64,000 nt of DNA from Actinernus sp. WN-2022. Its lineage: Eukaryota; Cnidaria; Anthozoa; Actiniaria; Actinernidae. Made by a program: the position numbers and the translations under genes. Numbering within the stretch: the first letter of the stretch is position 1; every line of letters begins with the position of its first letter. Positions 24,564-33,919 of this stretch are shown piece after piece. A model generated the notes under the pieces. That model did not search any database. It was not told the DNA's origin and saw only the letters and a list, made by a program, of their open reading frames with translations. Where the stretch lies: assembly GCA_030867875.1 (NCBI GenBank), contig JAOWCC010001634.1, positions 136,978,365 to 137,042,364 on the forward strand, in the 5' to 3' direction.

Positions 24564-26776
24564 ACTCGGGCTGCCTGTGGCAGCACCGAGTCTTAAAATG
24601 CAAGTCGTGATATATATATATATATATATTTTATTCAGTGCAGCAAGCGTTCTGCGCATGCGTTAAAGGTCAAATTCACACCAATCAGATTGCACTGTGC
24701 TGGTCACGCAACAATCGCCAGGTTAATTAATTTACATAATTTAATACAGTAAAAGCAAGATGGCGGAGGACCCGCGAGGAACTTTCTCTCTAATTTGGAG
24801 TCCCATCTCGTGCGAAAGCCTCCCAACAGGCTCAGGATACTTGTTATTTATTTATGCTGAACCCGAGTGAATGTGCGATCGAAAAATATGCTTGGCTTGC
24901 TCGCTGCATTGAATATTTGTGCTGTTCGGTTTGCCGATACCAAAACTGCAAATGGTCAAGATGAACCGTCAAGATGCTATAAATCATACCTGAAGGCTGA
25001 AGAGAAATACATGGATATGAATATTTCAGTGTGAGTTGTGAAGAAGCTTTTTAAATACTACACGTGTGCATGGTTTAAGTCAAACATGGTCTGTTTGGTC
25101 GGCGCGGTGACGACGCGACACCAGCGAAGTTGAACAGAGAACTGAGTCAAATCATCTCACCATAAATCATAATTTGTAAACAACCGAGTGAATTCTGTAA
25201 CTGGCTTGCTCGCTGTACTGTTCGCAGTCTAAATATTCTGCAACCAACCTTGTTCTCACTTGAAAAATACCCGGGAAACGTAATGTGAATGATCTGAATC
25301 GAAGGAACTGCATGGGCTATACTTTATACACATCCATATATAGTTTATGTTCTAGGAACTGGAATTCAGTTTATACACATCTGAATAGTAATACTTATTT
25401 ATACGTACTTTATATTAATCCCTTTATATATCCTGTAATATAGTGTCCCCAATTAGCTTTACAGCTAAATACTATTGACACTCAAATAAAGTTCATGTAT
25501 GTATATTACACGGCATTTTCCACTTTAGAATGGCATTGTGTTGTGTATGTAAATGTATGTATAGCTACATAGCCTGAGTTGATTTGTGTTCTACACTAAC
25601 TTCAATTATTGTTTTACACTGTATACCACACAGCAAAATGTGCTACTAATTCTCAAATCAATGCCATAACCATATAAAACACACATGTATACATATAGCC
25701 CCATAAGCATCGCATCCAATGATTTAATGTTACACAAAGATAATTACAGTTTTATACCCAGATGCATCCCCTTGTATATTAACAGTCATATAAGTCAAGA
25801 CATCAAAATTTTCACATTAGTTAAAAAACAAGCACTTTTGATCAGGATTACGTACACCGTCCACATCATTGCAGCAATTTTCAGCTTTTCAGACTGTTAC
25901 CACAGTTCTTTCTCTTTCAAAAATATGTTGAACGCACTTTGATAATCTATGATTACTTCTAGTAAATAAATAAATATGAAGAGAAAGGGTACAAACTCAG
26001 TCTTATTTTCTCTAGCATAATAGAGTTTTACTTGTAAAAAATGCATAAAAGCTAATATTTGCTGAGAAATACGTCCTATCTCATCGAGAATGAAAGTAAT
26101 ACTGATCAGTCCTGGTTACAATATATTAACAACACCCCTCCCCCCGGGCAAATGTGCAGCATTTGGCAGTTGTAGTTCATTATATATCCATTATCACTTA
26201 TCGCAAGAGCATGAGTAGTGAACCAGTATTATTCTCTGGCTATAATAATAACATTTATTTATGACAACAACTATGCTAAAACTCCATGAACTACATTTTA
26301 TCGGAACAAAATTTGGCCCATCACAGAACCAGTCAATCTGTTGTGCAGGAGGTAGTCAGAGTTCAAATCCAGGTAGGAACTTAATATAACTGGGAGAACT
26401 GGTACTGCATGCCTTTGCTCTGTCACATCTGCAAATGGTTCTAAAAGCTTTGTGTCTTCTTGGATCACAATGTTAAATTGTAGGCCAACACTGAGAATGC
26501 AACCAAATCGCTGGTAGTGACCACCCTCAAGTGTAGTGGAATTATATAGTTGTATAGATATAGAGAGTAAATAAATTTGTCCCCAATTATAGCAATACCA
26601 TGCTAAATACATAATTGACTCTCTCTTCTGTTAGTAGTAGTAGTACTAGTTCCCTTTGTGTCACTATATACATTTTATATATTATAAATATACAGGCTAA
26701 ATCCAGTAGATTACATACTACATAAAACATAATCACGACTGCTGCCTGTTGTTGTAAATGGATGGGTAAATAATGC

Positions 26777-27017
26777 ATGTATCAGCAGCTTCCATCAGGG
26801 GTGGATCCATGGGAACCTTGTCAGAATTAATTGTTTGTTGCCCATTTGGTGAGAGGGGGGGGGGGAAGCTTACTTTGGTCCATGGATTAGGAACCAAGGG
26901 GACCATGCAACCTTGTATGAATTTTTACTATTTGTTGTGCCCTATACCAGGGGGTTTGTTTGGGCATTTGGACAAATCCCCAGGGTACCTGACCCCTGGG
27001 GGAAGCCACTGATACAT
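26777..27017. mobile_element. 241-bp MITE with imperfect ~26-bp TIR
   Basis: The left end ATGTATCAGCAGCTTCC and the right end GGAAGCCACTGATACAT are imperfect inverted repeats that continue into CAGGGGT / ACCCCTG. An open frame running through it is incidental. Confidence 0.6.
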
Positions 27018-27409
27018 GGATAACACTGCTGTGGTAGCTGCCAGTAAATATGCAAAGCTACTGAATACAGTTCAAAACTGAATGCTAAATCACTGGGAGG
27101 AAGTTAAAATGAACATTGCATGTGTTATTTTAAAGACTTGTTGTTGAGGTTTTACTTGGCATCTTGTTGTCATTACGAGACAAGGAGATATAGATGATGA
27201 GCCATTGTCAGAAATCTATTCCCGGGCATAACATTAGGCAATCTGTCAATGGTAAAACTGTTGACAGTTTGGGTCAGGTGAACTACACAGCTAAGGCATG
27301 TTTTACGACAGAATAACCTAGCTATAGAGAGAGTCTACTGGATTAAGATACTGTTACATGTCTGTTAATATGGGGAAAACGGAAGAATCCTTCATGTAGC
27401 TTGATAACC

Positions 27410-27785
27410 ATGTTTGGACTTGGAAGCAGAATTGAGACTTTAGATGTATTTTGTGAGTCCCAAATCGCTAGTTCCCATAGAGAGTGGAGAGGAACGGGTA
27501 GTGAAATCTCACTCCTCCCTATTTTTTTCCGACATTTCTCCCTCCTCCCTAGCGAGTTTTAAAATTTCTCTCCAGAGCATGTATGTAGATCCCATTTTCT
27601 CCCTCCTCCCTGTATGCTAAATTCTTCCTCCCTAGTTTTTCTGGACATTTCACCCTCCTCCCTGTTCTGTTCCTCCACCCTCCATACAAGTCATACAAAG
27701 ACGCAGTTTTTTTGCCAACCACATTATATATGCAAATATATAAATGACGTCGTGTTTACAAACAGTAGTATCGCTATAGCAAGAA
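27410..27785. repeat. Repeat interrupted by a CTCCTCCCT-rich tract
   Basis: Segments 27410-27480 and 27685-27780 match, in inverse orientation, one continuous segment at 46745-46900. The ~205 bp between them is a pyrimidine-rich array of CTCCTCCCT-type blocks inserted only in this copy. Confidence 0.65.
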
Positions 27786-28300
27786 CAGCACACAAATTGA
27801 CATAGCTAGTTCCATCACAGGATGGACAGGATACAACTTATAATATGGTACAAATATAAACATACATTTGAGACAATCGGAACCTGCAGTATAACAGAAC
27901 AGAAGACTAAATTGTAAATGTGTGTTACTTGAATAAGTAGTGTTTAAATTAAAATGTCAACTTCTTTAATTTACATACGAGAAAAACAAAAATATTAAAT
28001 TACATATATACTAGGGGAGCAGAGAATGAAAGTCACCGCGCCACCGGCCACTCCTAAAGACTTCTAAATTCAGCTAATAATTCTTCCCTTTGAGTTATTA
28101 CTAAGAGGATTTCAAATGAAAGTGTATTTCATCTTCAATCTCATGTGGCCCGAGTGGAAGCCCAGATGGGCTCTTGTTTCAACCTAAAAGCAGCATTTGA
28201 GAGGTGCGGTTAACTGTCTTGCCTGGTGACATTTCAGACATACAGACTTCCAAGACTTAGGGTTCTCGATGTCAAATACAGAGGTGATGGCAGACACGTA

Positions 28301-28540
28301 TTATTTAAATAGTAATGATCTAAACTTAGGTAAAGAGATATCTGATTTACGCAGTTCGTGAGGAAGTGTATTCCAAGTTCGGGAAGCTCTTATAAAATAA
28401 CTATTTTGGTAACACAGGGTCTTGACATTAGGAATCTGATAAGTAATAACTTGTGAGGCATAGGCAAGGTTCGACCTAACCAGGGACAAGTACAGACATC
28501 GATGGGCGCTAGTACTTCGGACTTTGACGGCAGAGCGTCT
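28301..28540 (-). pseudogene. LINE reverse-transcriptase C-terminal fragment
   Basis: The translation contains LYLSLVRSNLAYASQV and, after a deletion, ASRTWNTLPHELRKS. Both are characteristic of the end of non-LTR retrotransposon ORF2 proteins (Jockey/CR1/L2-like). Most of the RT is absent and the piece is not functional. It lies just outside the Maverick at 28838. Confidence 0.7.
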
Positions 28541-28837
28541 GAGTAGGCCAACTACATAAAGTTTTCGATTTTCGGCAAAATTCTCGCGCGTCTCGCTTGT
28601 CGGCGATGAATTTAGTTGCCTGCCTTGTGTATTTATATGTAGTTGTAACTGATACATATCAATTGTGTAGGAAAGTTATAGTAAATACTTAATCGGCCGA
28701 GTGAGACTAAACCGAGGTAACCCATATTTGGAATCAAATCAGGCCTGGTGCCCTGGTCTCAAATCTGTTAGTTTTGGCGCCCAGCTTCGAACGTGGGGGA
28801 GTTTTATTTGAGAAAAATATCCGTAGTTCTGCCCTTG

Positions 28838-28985
28838 AGTAGTATAGCCGGAGTTAAAATGATACCCGCCCTTTATATATCCACCGGAGATCCGTTTTAA
28901 GCCCCCCTTCCCCACCTCTTTTTTGTGCCCCCACATTTCCCCCACTTTCTGACCTATTTTTAGGAGACAGATAGAAAAATTGCGA
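28838..28985 (+). repeat. Left terminal inverted repeat of element 1
   Basis: About 148 bp matching the complement of 45502-45624. The left copy has about 25 extra bases (AAGCCCCCCTTCC region near 28898-28922). It contains a TATA-like TTTATATATCC. Confidence 0.9.
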
Positions 28986-29310
28986 CGTCACAAATACTGC
29001 TCTCGGCTTGAATTCGTAGAGCGCCACAGCTGTGGCGTTACGTCACAAATACTGCTCTCGACTTAAATTCGTAGAGCGCCACAGCTGTGGCGTTACGTCA
29101 CAAATACTGCTCTCGACTTAAATTCGTAGAGCGCCACAGCTGTGGCGTTACGTCACAAATACTGCTCTCGACTTAAATTCGTAGAGCGCCACAGCTGTGG
29201 CGTTACGTCACAAATACTGCTCTCGGCTTGAATTCGTTGAGCGCCACAGCTGTGGCGTTACGTCACAAATACTGCTCTCGACTTAAATTCGTAGAGCGCC
29301 ACAGCCACGG
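28986..29310 (+). repeat. Six 55-bp tandem repeats containing a 16-bp palindrome
   Basis: The motif CGTCACAAATACTGCTCTCG starts at 28986, 29041, 29096, 29151, 29206 and 29261, a period of exactly 55 bp. Copies 1-5 contain the perfect palindrome CGCCACAGCTGTGGCG; copy 6 breaks it. The array sits immediately inside the left TIR, with no counterpart inside the right TIR. Confidence 0.95.
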
Positions 29311-29524
29311 CGGCGGTGATACCATTATGTACAAATCAGATATGGCACTTATAGCCCTTTTTCGTAGCCACATGTGCTAGACAGTGACGTAGTCGTAAAT
29401 ATCGTATTTATATCTTTCACAGCCGGCCGACAGAAATTTACATACGAGACAGTAATTTATACGAAGATTTTTGTAAAATTAAAATAAAATCCACGTGGGC
29501 TTCTTTCATAGGAAATATCGATTT

Positions 29525-30166
29525 TTATCCCACTAGACTGCCAAGGTTTGCTCGCAGTTCTTGCTTGACTTCGGCCCGAATTTGTTCCACGCTTTTTTCA
29601 CCCGAACCTGAACTCGTTCGTCTCGAACCCGCTTCGTGTCGAATTTCAACCCTCATAGCCTCGTATTTATCTGCTTCAGCGAGGATGAGATTGTATTCGG
29701 AGTCGGTCACTTTTTCATCGCGTAGGGCCTTTGATACGAGATCGCGAATCGTATTAATTTTCGATCTAGCCAACATAGTGGTTTTCTCATGCTTAGAAAC
29801 TTTTATTCCAAGCTTTTTAGCCCCAACAGTCGTAGAGGCTGAAATTAACCCACATAGGCCGCCGATAACGCCAAGTGGCAGACCAATTATGACACCATAG
29901 CCGGTAATTAGAGCGACAGCCAAGCCAGAGCTTGATAAAAACACAGATAGGCTACCTGTGGCCACAGCGATACTGTGAACAATTCCCTGCGTACGTGCAT
30001 ATTTTTTACGCACACCCTCGTAGTGTTTTTCTTGGGTTTCGATATCCGAAAGCGTATCATGGACTGTTTGCAGCCGAAAGCTCTCTCCAGACAACCCAGT
30101 TTCAGATGAGTGGAGCTGGGGATAGATCGGGGCCGTTGGAATTGTTTGAATCGAATCGCTTGCCAT
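29525..30166 (-). CDS. Element 1 membrane protein, unknown function
   Basis: About 213 aa from the ATG at 30166; an upstream TTG in frame is ignored because the ATG is the first standard start. There is a soluble, helical N-terminal part, then two adjacent hydrophobic helices (about residues 65-110, rich in Gly/Ala/Val/Ile), then a charged coiled-coil-like tail. It is first of three leftward genes at this end and sits downstream of the two penton-like genes (22 bp from the stop of the nearer one). It could be a minor virion membrane protein. No homologous function is known to me. Confidence 0.7.
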   Translation of the reverse strand: MASDSIQTIPTAPIYPQLHSSETGLSGESFRLQTVHDTLSDIETQEKHYEGVRKKYARTQGIVHSIAVATGSLSVFLSSSGLAVALITGYGVIIGLPLGVIGGLCGLISASTTVGAKKLGIKVSKHEKTTMLARSKINTIRDLVSKALRDEKVTDSEYNLILAEADKYEAMRVEIRHEAGSRRTSSGSGEKSVEQIRAEVKQELRANLGSLVG

Positions 30167-30188
30167 TATATATACGTATACATATGAT

Positions 30189-30854
30189 TTACTCAATCTT
30201 TAATATGTATCGTATAGATCGACCACGAAAGTCTACAATATTTCCTTTTTCATCGCGAATTGCCAGGCGAAGGCTGTTTCGCCTTGTCCCTAGGGCTCGA
30301 ATGGCTTGGGGATTCGTTATAGAGTAAGTGTTTTTTGCAAACCTCTCACCTCGGACCTCTATGCTAGCTAGGACTTGTGATCGCTTTCCCTCGAGAAGTG
30401 AGAAATCGGAATCCACCACATCGCAGTGGACATATACCGTGTTGATCTTATCTTTGATCGACACTTCGTAACTACCAACGTCGATGGCCGTCATATCACC
30501 GGCGTCAAATACCTTGATACCCAATAGCGTACAGAGATGTTTGCTGAACATTAGTGGGTTTTTAACCATAAGGGTCCAAATATTCTTCTCCTTGTTTTGT
30601 ACGAATTCTATGAAGCCACCATCAACTGCAGGTTTGAAGGAGGGCTGGATGTTTACCATATCATAGTGCCCCCGATTAATATCATGTGGGAACATAATAA
30701 GGTGAGCACCCCACCTGAATGAAGCCTTCTCTGTCAGGTTCCACCAACTGTTCTCAAAAGTGACCTCAACTAGTGAAATATTCTGTATAAGAATAGGGCC
30801 GTCGAAGTAGACCGTATGGTCAGCCGAGGTGGTGGTGACAGTTAAGATTACCAT
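30189..30854 (-). CDS. Penton-like minor capsid protein candidate, copy 1
   Basis: About 221 aa. I chose the ATG at 30854 rather than the frame opening at 30899, because the paralogue next door starts at the same residue (MVIL). Both share an N-terminal block (YFD.PILIQNISLVE) and a C-terminal block (ALGT.R..IRL.IRDEK.NI.DF). The C-terminal pattern of a hydrophobic strand followed by (I/V)RDEKG resembles the minor capsid (penton-like, single jelly-roll) proteins of Polintons; this is a family-level inference. The frame is intact although the major capsid gene is broken. Confidence 0.6.
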   Translation of the reverse strand: MVILTVTTTSADHTVYFDGPILIQNISLVEVTFENSWWNLTEKASFRWGAHLIMFPHDINRGHYDMVNIQPSFKPAVDGGFIEFVQNKEKNIWTLMVKNPLMFSKHLCTLLGIKVFDAGDMTAIDVGSYEVSIKDKINTVYVHCDVVDSDFSLLEGKRSQVLASIEVRGERFAKNTYSITNPQAIRALGTRRNSLRLAIRDEKGNIVDFRGRSIRYILKIE

Positions 30855-30921
30855 TTTCGCAATAATAGTATTTTTCTGGGGTTTCGAATCGCCCACCACT
30901 ACGATATGGTCATGCTATAAC

Positions 30922-31590
30922 TTACTCAAGCTTCAATACAAAATGTAGAGGTTGCTTATTGAAGTCTATGATATTAACTTTCTCATCGCGAACTGTGAGG
31001 CGAATGTAGTGCCGCATTGTTCCTAGGGCTCGAATGGGTACAGGGACTGGCGGAGAGTAAGTTTTTGTTTCAAGGTTATGATTGGGTGGCATGCTAAATA
31101 TGTATAGGATTTGCGATGGCTTTCCCTCAAGAAGTGAGAAGGCGGGCTCCACCGCATCACAGTAGATATATGCGTAATGAATATCTTGTGGTATCAGGGT
31201 GTATTCCCCCACACTGATAGTCATATAATCTGTCGCATCTTTTTTTCCTTTGATACCAAACAAATTGCAGATATTTTCACCGAACTGGATTGGTTTCTTG
31301 ACCTCTAGGACCCAATATTTCCTATGTGGGTAGTCTTTGAATTTCAAGAAACCAGCATCGATTGCGGATTTGAAGTCGTTTTTAAGGATGTCCGTTCTAT
31401 AATGTCCCGCCTCGATTTCGTATGTAAACATCACACCATCAACATCAAGCCGAAATCTCCCATTTTCAGGTAGGTTCCACCAATTGGAACTAAGATCGGC
31501 CTCAACTAGTGAAATATTCTGGATAAGGATCGGCTGGTCGAAGTAGACCGTATGGTCAGCCGTAGGACAGGTGACATTTAAGATTACCAT
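30922..31590 (-). CDS. Penton-like minor capsid protein candidate, copy 2
   Basis: 222 aa, an intact tandem paralogue of the protein at 30189-30854 and separated from it by 67 bp. It has the same conserved blocks, the motif IYCDAVEPAFSLLEGK in the middle, and the C-terminal IRL.VRDEK..IIDF. Divergence between the copies is high, so the duplication is old and likely functional (two vertex proteins, or a base plus a spike); that division is speculation. Confidence 0.6.
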   Translation of the reverse strand: MVILNVTCPTADHTVYFDQPILIQNISLVEADLSSNWWNLPENGRFRLDVDGVMFTYEIEAGHYRTDILKNDFKSAIDAGFLKFKDYPHRKYWVLEVKKPIQFGENICNLFGIKGKKDATDYMTISVGEYTLIPQDIHYAYIYCDAVEPAFSLLEGKPSQILYIFSMPPNHNLETKTYSPPVPVPIRALGTMRHYIRLTVRDEKVNIIDFNKQPLHFVLKLE

Positions 31591-31639
31591 TTTTCGGAAG
31601 TATTAAAGCCTGTATGTAATACGTACATTATTAGCTAAT

Positions 31640-31909
31640 ATGTCTATATGGCAAGAGTTCAAGAGGAAATATCCGCACGCCGACTACTCTAAATTTACCA
31701 CTCGAGCTTCCGAGTTCGATGGTGAGAGCTTTTCATATGTCGTATTCTTAGACAATGGGGAAGAACGAGTAGCCTATGGAGTTCCAGGCCACCATAACTT
31801 GCCTGATGTACAAAAGCGTATAGATGCTGCACTACACGGGGCGGTTGGAGGGTTCCCACTCCCCTTCAGAAGAACTGATTTTAAGTATCCAGTTCCAGCT
31901 GCTCCATAG
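31640..31909 (+). CDS. Element 1 small hypothetical protein
   Basis: An 89-aa frame starting at an ATG 50 bp from the divergent penton-like gene. It is aromatic-rich and charged (FKRKYPHADYSKF) with no motif I recognise. It overlaps the next frame by 86 bp in a different phase, so it might be the N-terminal part of the same gene separated by an old frameshift. Confidence 0.5.
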   Translation: MSIWQEFKRKYPHADYSKFTTRASEFDGESFSYVVFLDNGEERVAYGVPGHHNLPDVQKRIDAALHGAVGGFPLPFRRTDFKYPVPAAP

Positions 31910-33211
31910 GGGGCATACCGTCAAAGACATAGACCCCCTATCACGAACTATAAAGATTTACGTAGCAAGGGATCAGTTCTTCACGTTGGAGCCAAGAGAT
32001 ATCTTTCAAGAGCTGGGCTTCGATTTTACTGCTGAAAAACCATCACATGAGTGGTTAGATGCTCTACCGATGAGGCATTGGCAACAACAGCTATGCTTCG
32101 TCGTTTGGTGCGCGACTGCAGGCTGTGGAGTGTCGTTCGACGATCATCTTTCGGATGACGCACCAATCATTGACAACGTCAGGAGCTTTTACCGCTTCCA
32201 CGTATACTACACAATCAGGCGATTACTGTTCGAATTGGGAGTCCCACTTCCTAGAGAGTCAATTTTTAATAAGAACAACAACGTTCCATGGAATTCCGCC
32301 GTATATGACAGGCTCAGGACATATACGGCGGAATTCCATGGAACGTTGTTGTTCTTATTAAAAATTGACTCTCTAGGAAGTGGGACTCCCAATTCGAACA
32401 GTAATCGCCTGATTGTGTAGTATACGCCAAAGTTAACTTCGCTTTAAAACGAGCACACGATAATGATGAGACGTGGGGGTTCGACACCAACGATCCACTC
32501 GATATCCCAACGCGGTTTTACCACGATAATATGGCAAAGAAGCAGCATAATTGGTTCGTTCCGCAGCAGGGGAAGGGATTAACGAAGGCGGGGCTTGTTC
32601 GAATCAGCACATCTGTAATGGTTTACGTGCATTGTATCCTAGGACCGCAGTTTTTACATCGCAACCCAATCGTAGGACGGGGAAGCAGCTCTCTAGCAAT
32701 CCAAAAAGAATGTGGCGAGACGTTGAGAAAGGTCATCACAGAATCGAATGTCGATAGTCTAGTGCGATACCAAAAAGACCTTAATGACACGAGGTCTCGT
32801 CTTGACCTAGCAGTTGCCAAGGGGTGTCTTTTAATACCTAGCCACATGATTATCAACACTGAGATTTTACAAGGTTATAACAACGAACTGCAAGGGGCAA
32901 CCACACCCAACATCCGGATCGGGATAAACGACCATATCAACCTCGATATGAAAGTCCCACCACCACCGCCAATGGAAGGCCCAGGACTAAAGGTGAAACC
33001 CGCAGCAGAGCTGCCTGCGAAGCACCCGCCAAAGGCGCCTAAAACGACGCACGCGACCCTAGCATCGAAGGCGAAGGCGCCTAAGCCGCCACACACAGTC
33101 GATACGCATGCCGCCACGCGGCCCCAAGGGTCGCCACAAACTAGCCACGAAACTAACCTAGCAATTGTTGCCGTTGCGGCCGCCGGAGCCTCTTGGATGA
33201 TGTTTCGTTAA
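31824..33211 (+). pseudogene. Element 1 virion-type protein broken by a fold-back duplication
   Basis: The first part is in one phase to about 32307. The second part is open in another phase from 32426 to the stop at 33211, including an ATG at 32531. Between them is a 12-bp loop plus an exact 107-bp inverted copy of the preceding coding sequence. Its 119 bp equal 2 modulo 3, exactly the phase difference, so removing the loop and one arm would bring the two halves into one frame. The C-terminal part is proline/lysine-rich (PPPPPMEGP, then AKHPPKAPK) and ends in a hydrophobic helix (LAIVAVAAAGASWMMF). Function unknown; a C-terminal membrane anchor is likely. Confidence is for the broken-gene reading. 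Confidence 0.7.
32201..32426. repeat. Perfect 107-bp inverted repeat with 12-bp loop
   Basis: The left arm is 32201-32307, the loop 32308-32319 (ACAGGCTCAGGA) and the right arm 32320-32426. I compared the arms base by base and saw no mismatch. It lies inside a coding region, so it is a duplication rather than a transposon end. Confidence 0.97.
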
Positions 33212-33919
33212 CGCCGCGATTTATACTGCTCTATTACGAATATGACCGCTGCCACGATGAGTAGCCAGGCATTCTTTGCTAAGAATCCCACAACTTCACC
33301 CGCCATCCGGAATATGAAACTCGCAATGGCAACCACCATTCCAGGCAGCATTTGACCAAACTTCTTCCCAAGCTCCTTCAAACCCTTACCAACCCCCCTA
33401 GCCAGGCTAGTCAGACCTTTTGACAGCTCAGCAACGATAATACCAATCACGACACCCGCAACGGCCATCACTCCAAGCGCTGTGACCCCATACTTCTTGA
33501 AGATGGCTTTTATACGGTCCCGCAACGACATACGATCTTTGAGGGCATCGATTTGTTGCTCGATCTCCTGCTTCTGATCCTCTAGGGCTATTATTTCCTC
33601 TTGTGTTGCTTCGTATTCTGGTGTTCCCTTCTCTAACGAACCTAGAGCTTCTATTTTGTCGGTTTTTTGTTGCTCGATTTTATCGGCCTCATCCTCTTTT
33701 TCATTAATCACCTCTTCCACAGGAGGGCCCAGCGCAGCTCTAATCGTTTTTGGGAATCCCGGGGCTTCAAAGTCAGCCAGGAAGTGGGGGGCGGAATTTG
33801 CACGAGTAAGTTTCACCACAACATTGTCATATTCATCCAAACTAGCAGTGAACTTTGCGGCCTTTGGGTCTACATTTGGGAACTTAGCACGGAGGCGCCT
33901 CCAGGCTTCTGCGGTATTT

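Larger units (their letters stand above)
24564..28179 (+). mobile_element. Non-autonomous repeat with terminal hairpins, copy 2
   Basis: It starts ACTCGGGCTGCC-TGTGGCAGCACCGAGT and ends with a GCCC-AGAT-GGGC hairpin followed by TCTTGTTT, as in copy 1. The head carries an NRF-1-like TGCGCATGCG (near 24653), a CCAATCAGATTG box (near 24682), the GCACTGTGCTGGTCACG block and GCAAGATGGCGG (near 24753). The interior is interrupted by a small MITE (26777-27017) and by a repeat also found inverted at 46745-46900. No protein is recognised. Confidence 0.5.

Noticed and set aside
26773..27012. 79-codon plus-strand frame
   Set aside because: It coincides with a 241-bp MITE and is Gly-rich low complexity.
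28739..28945. 68-codon frame across the left TIR of element 1
   Set aside because: It spans the element border and TIR; its coding would start outside the element. The open frame is incidental.
28986..29310. 55-bp repeats as a CRISPR array
   Set aside because: Tandem units have no spacers between them and the setting is an animal genome.
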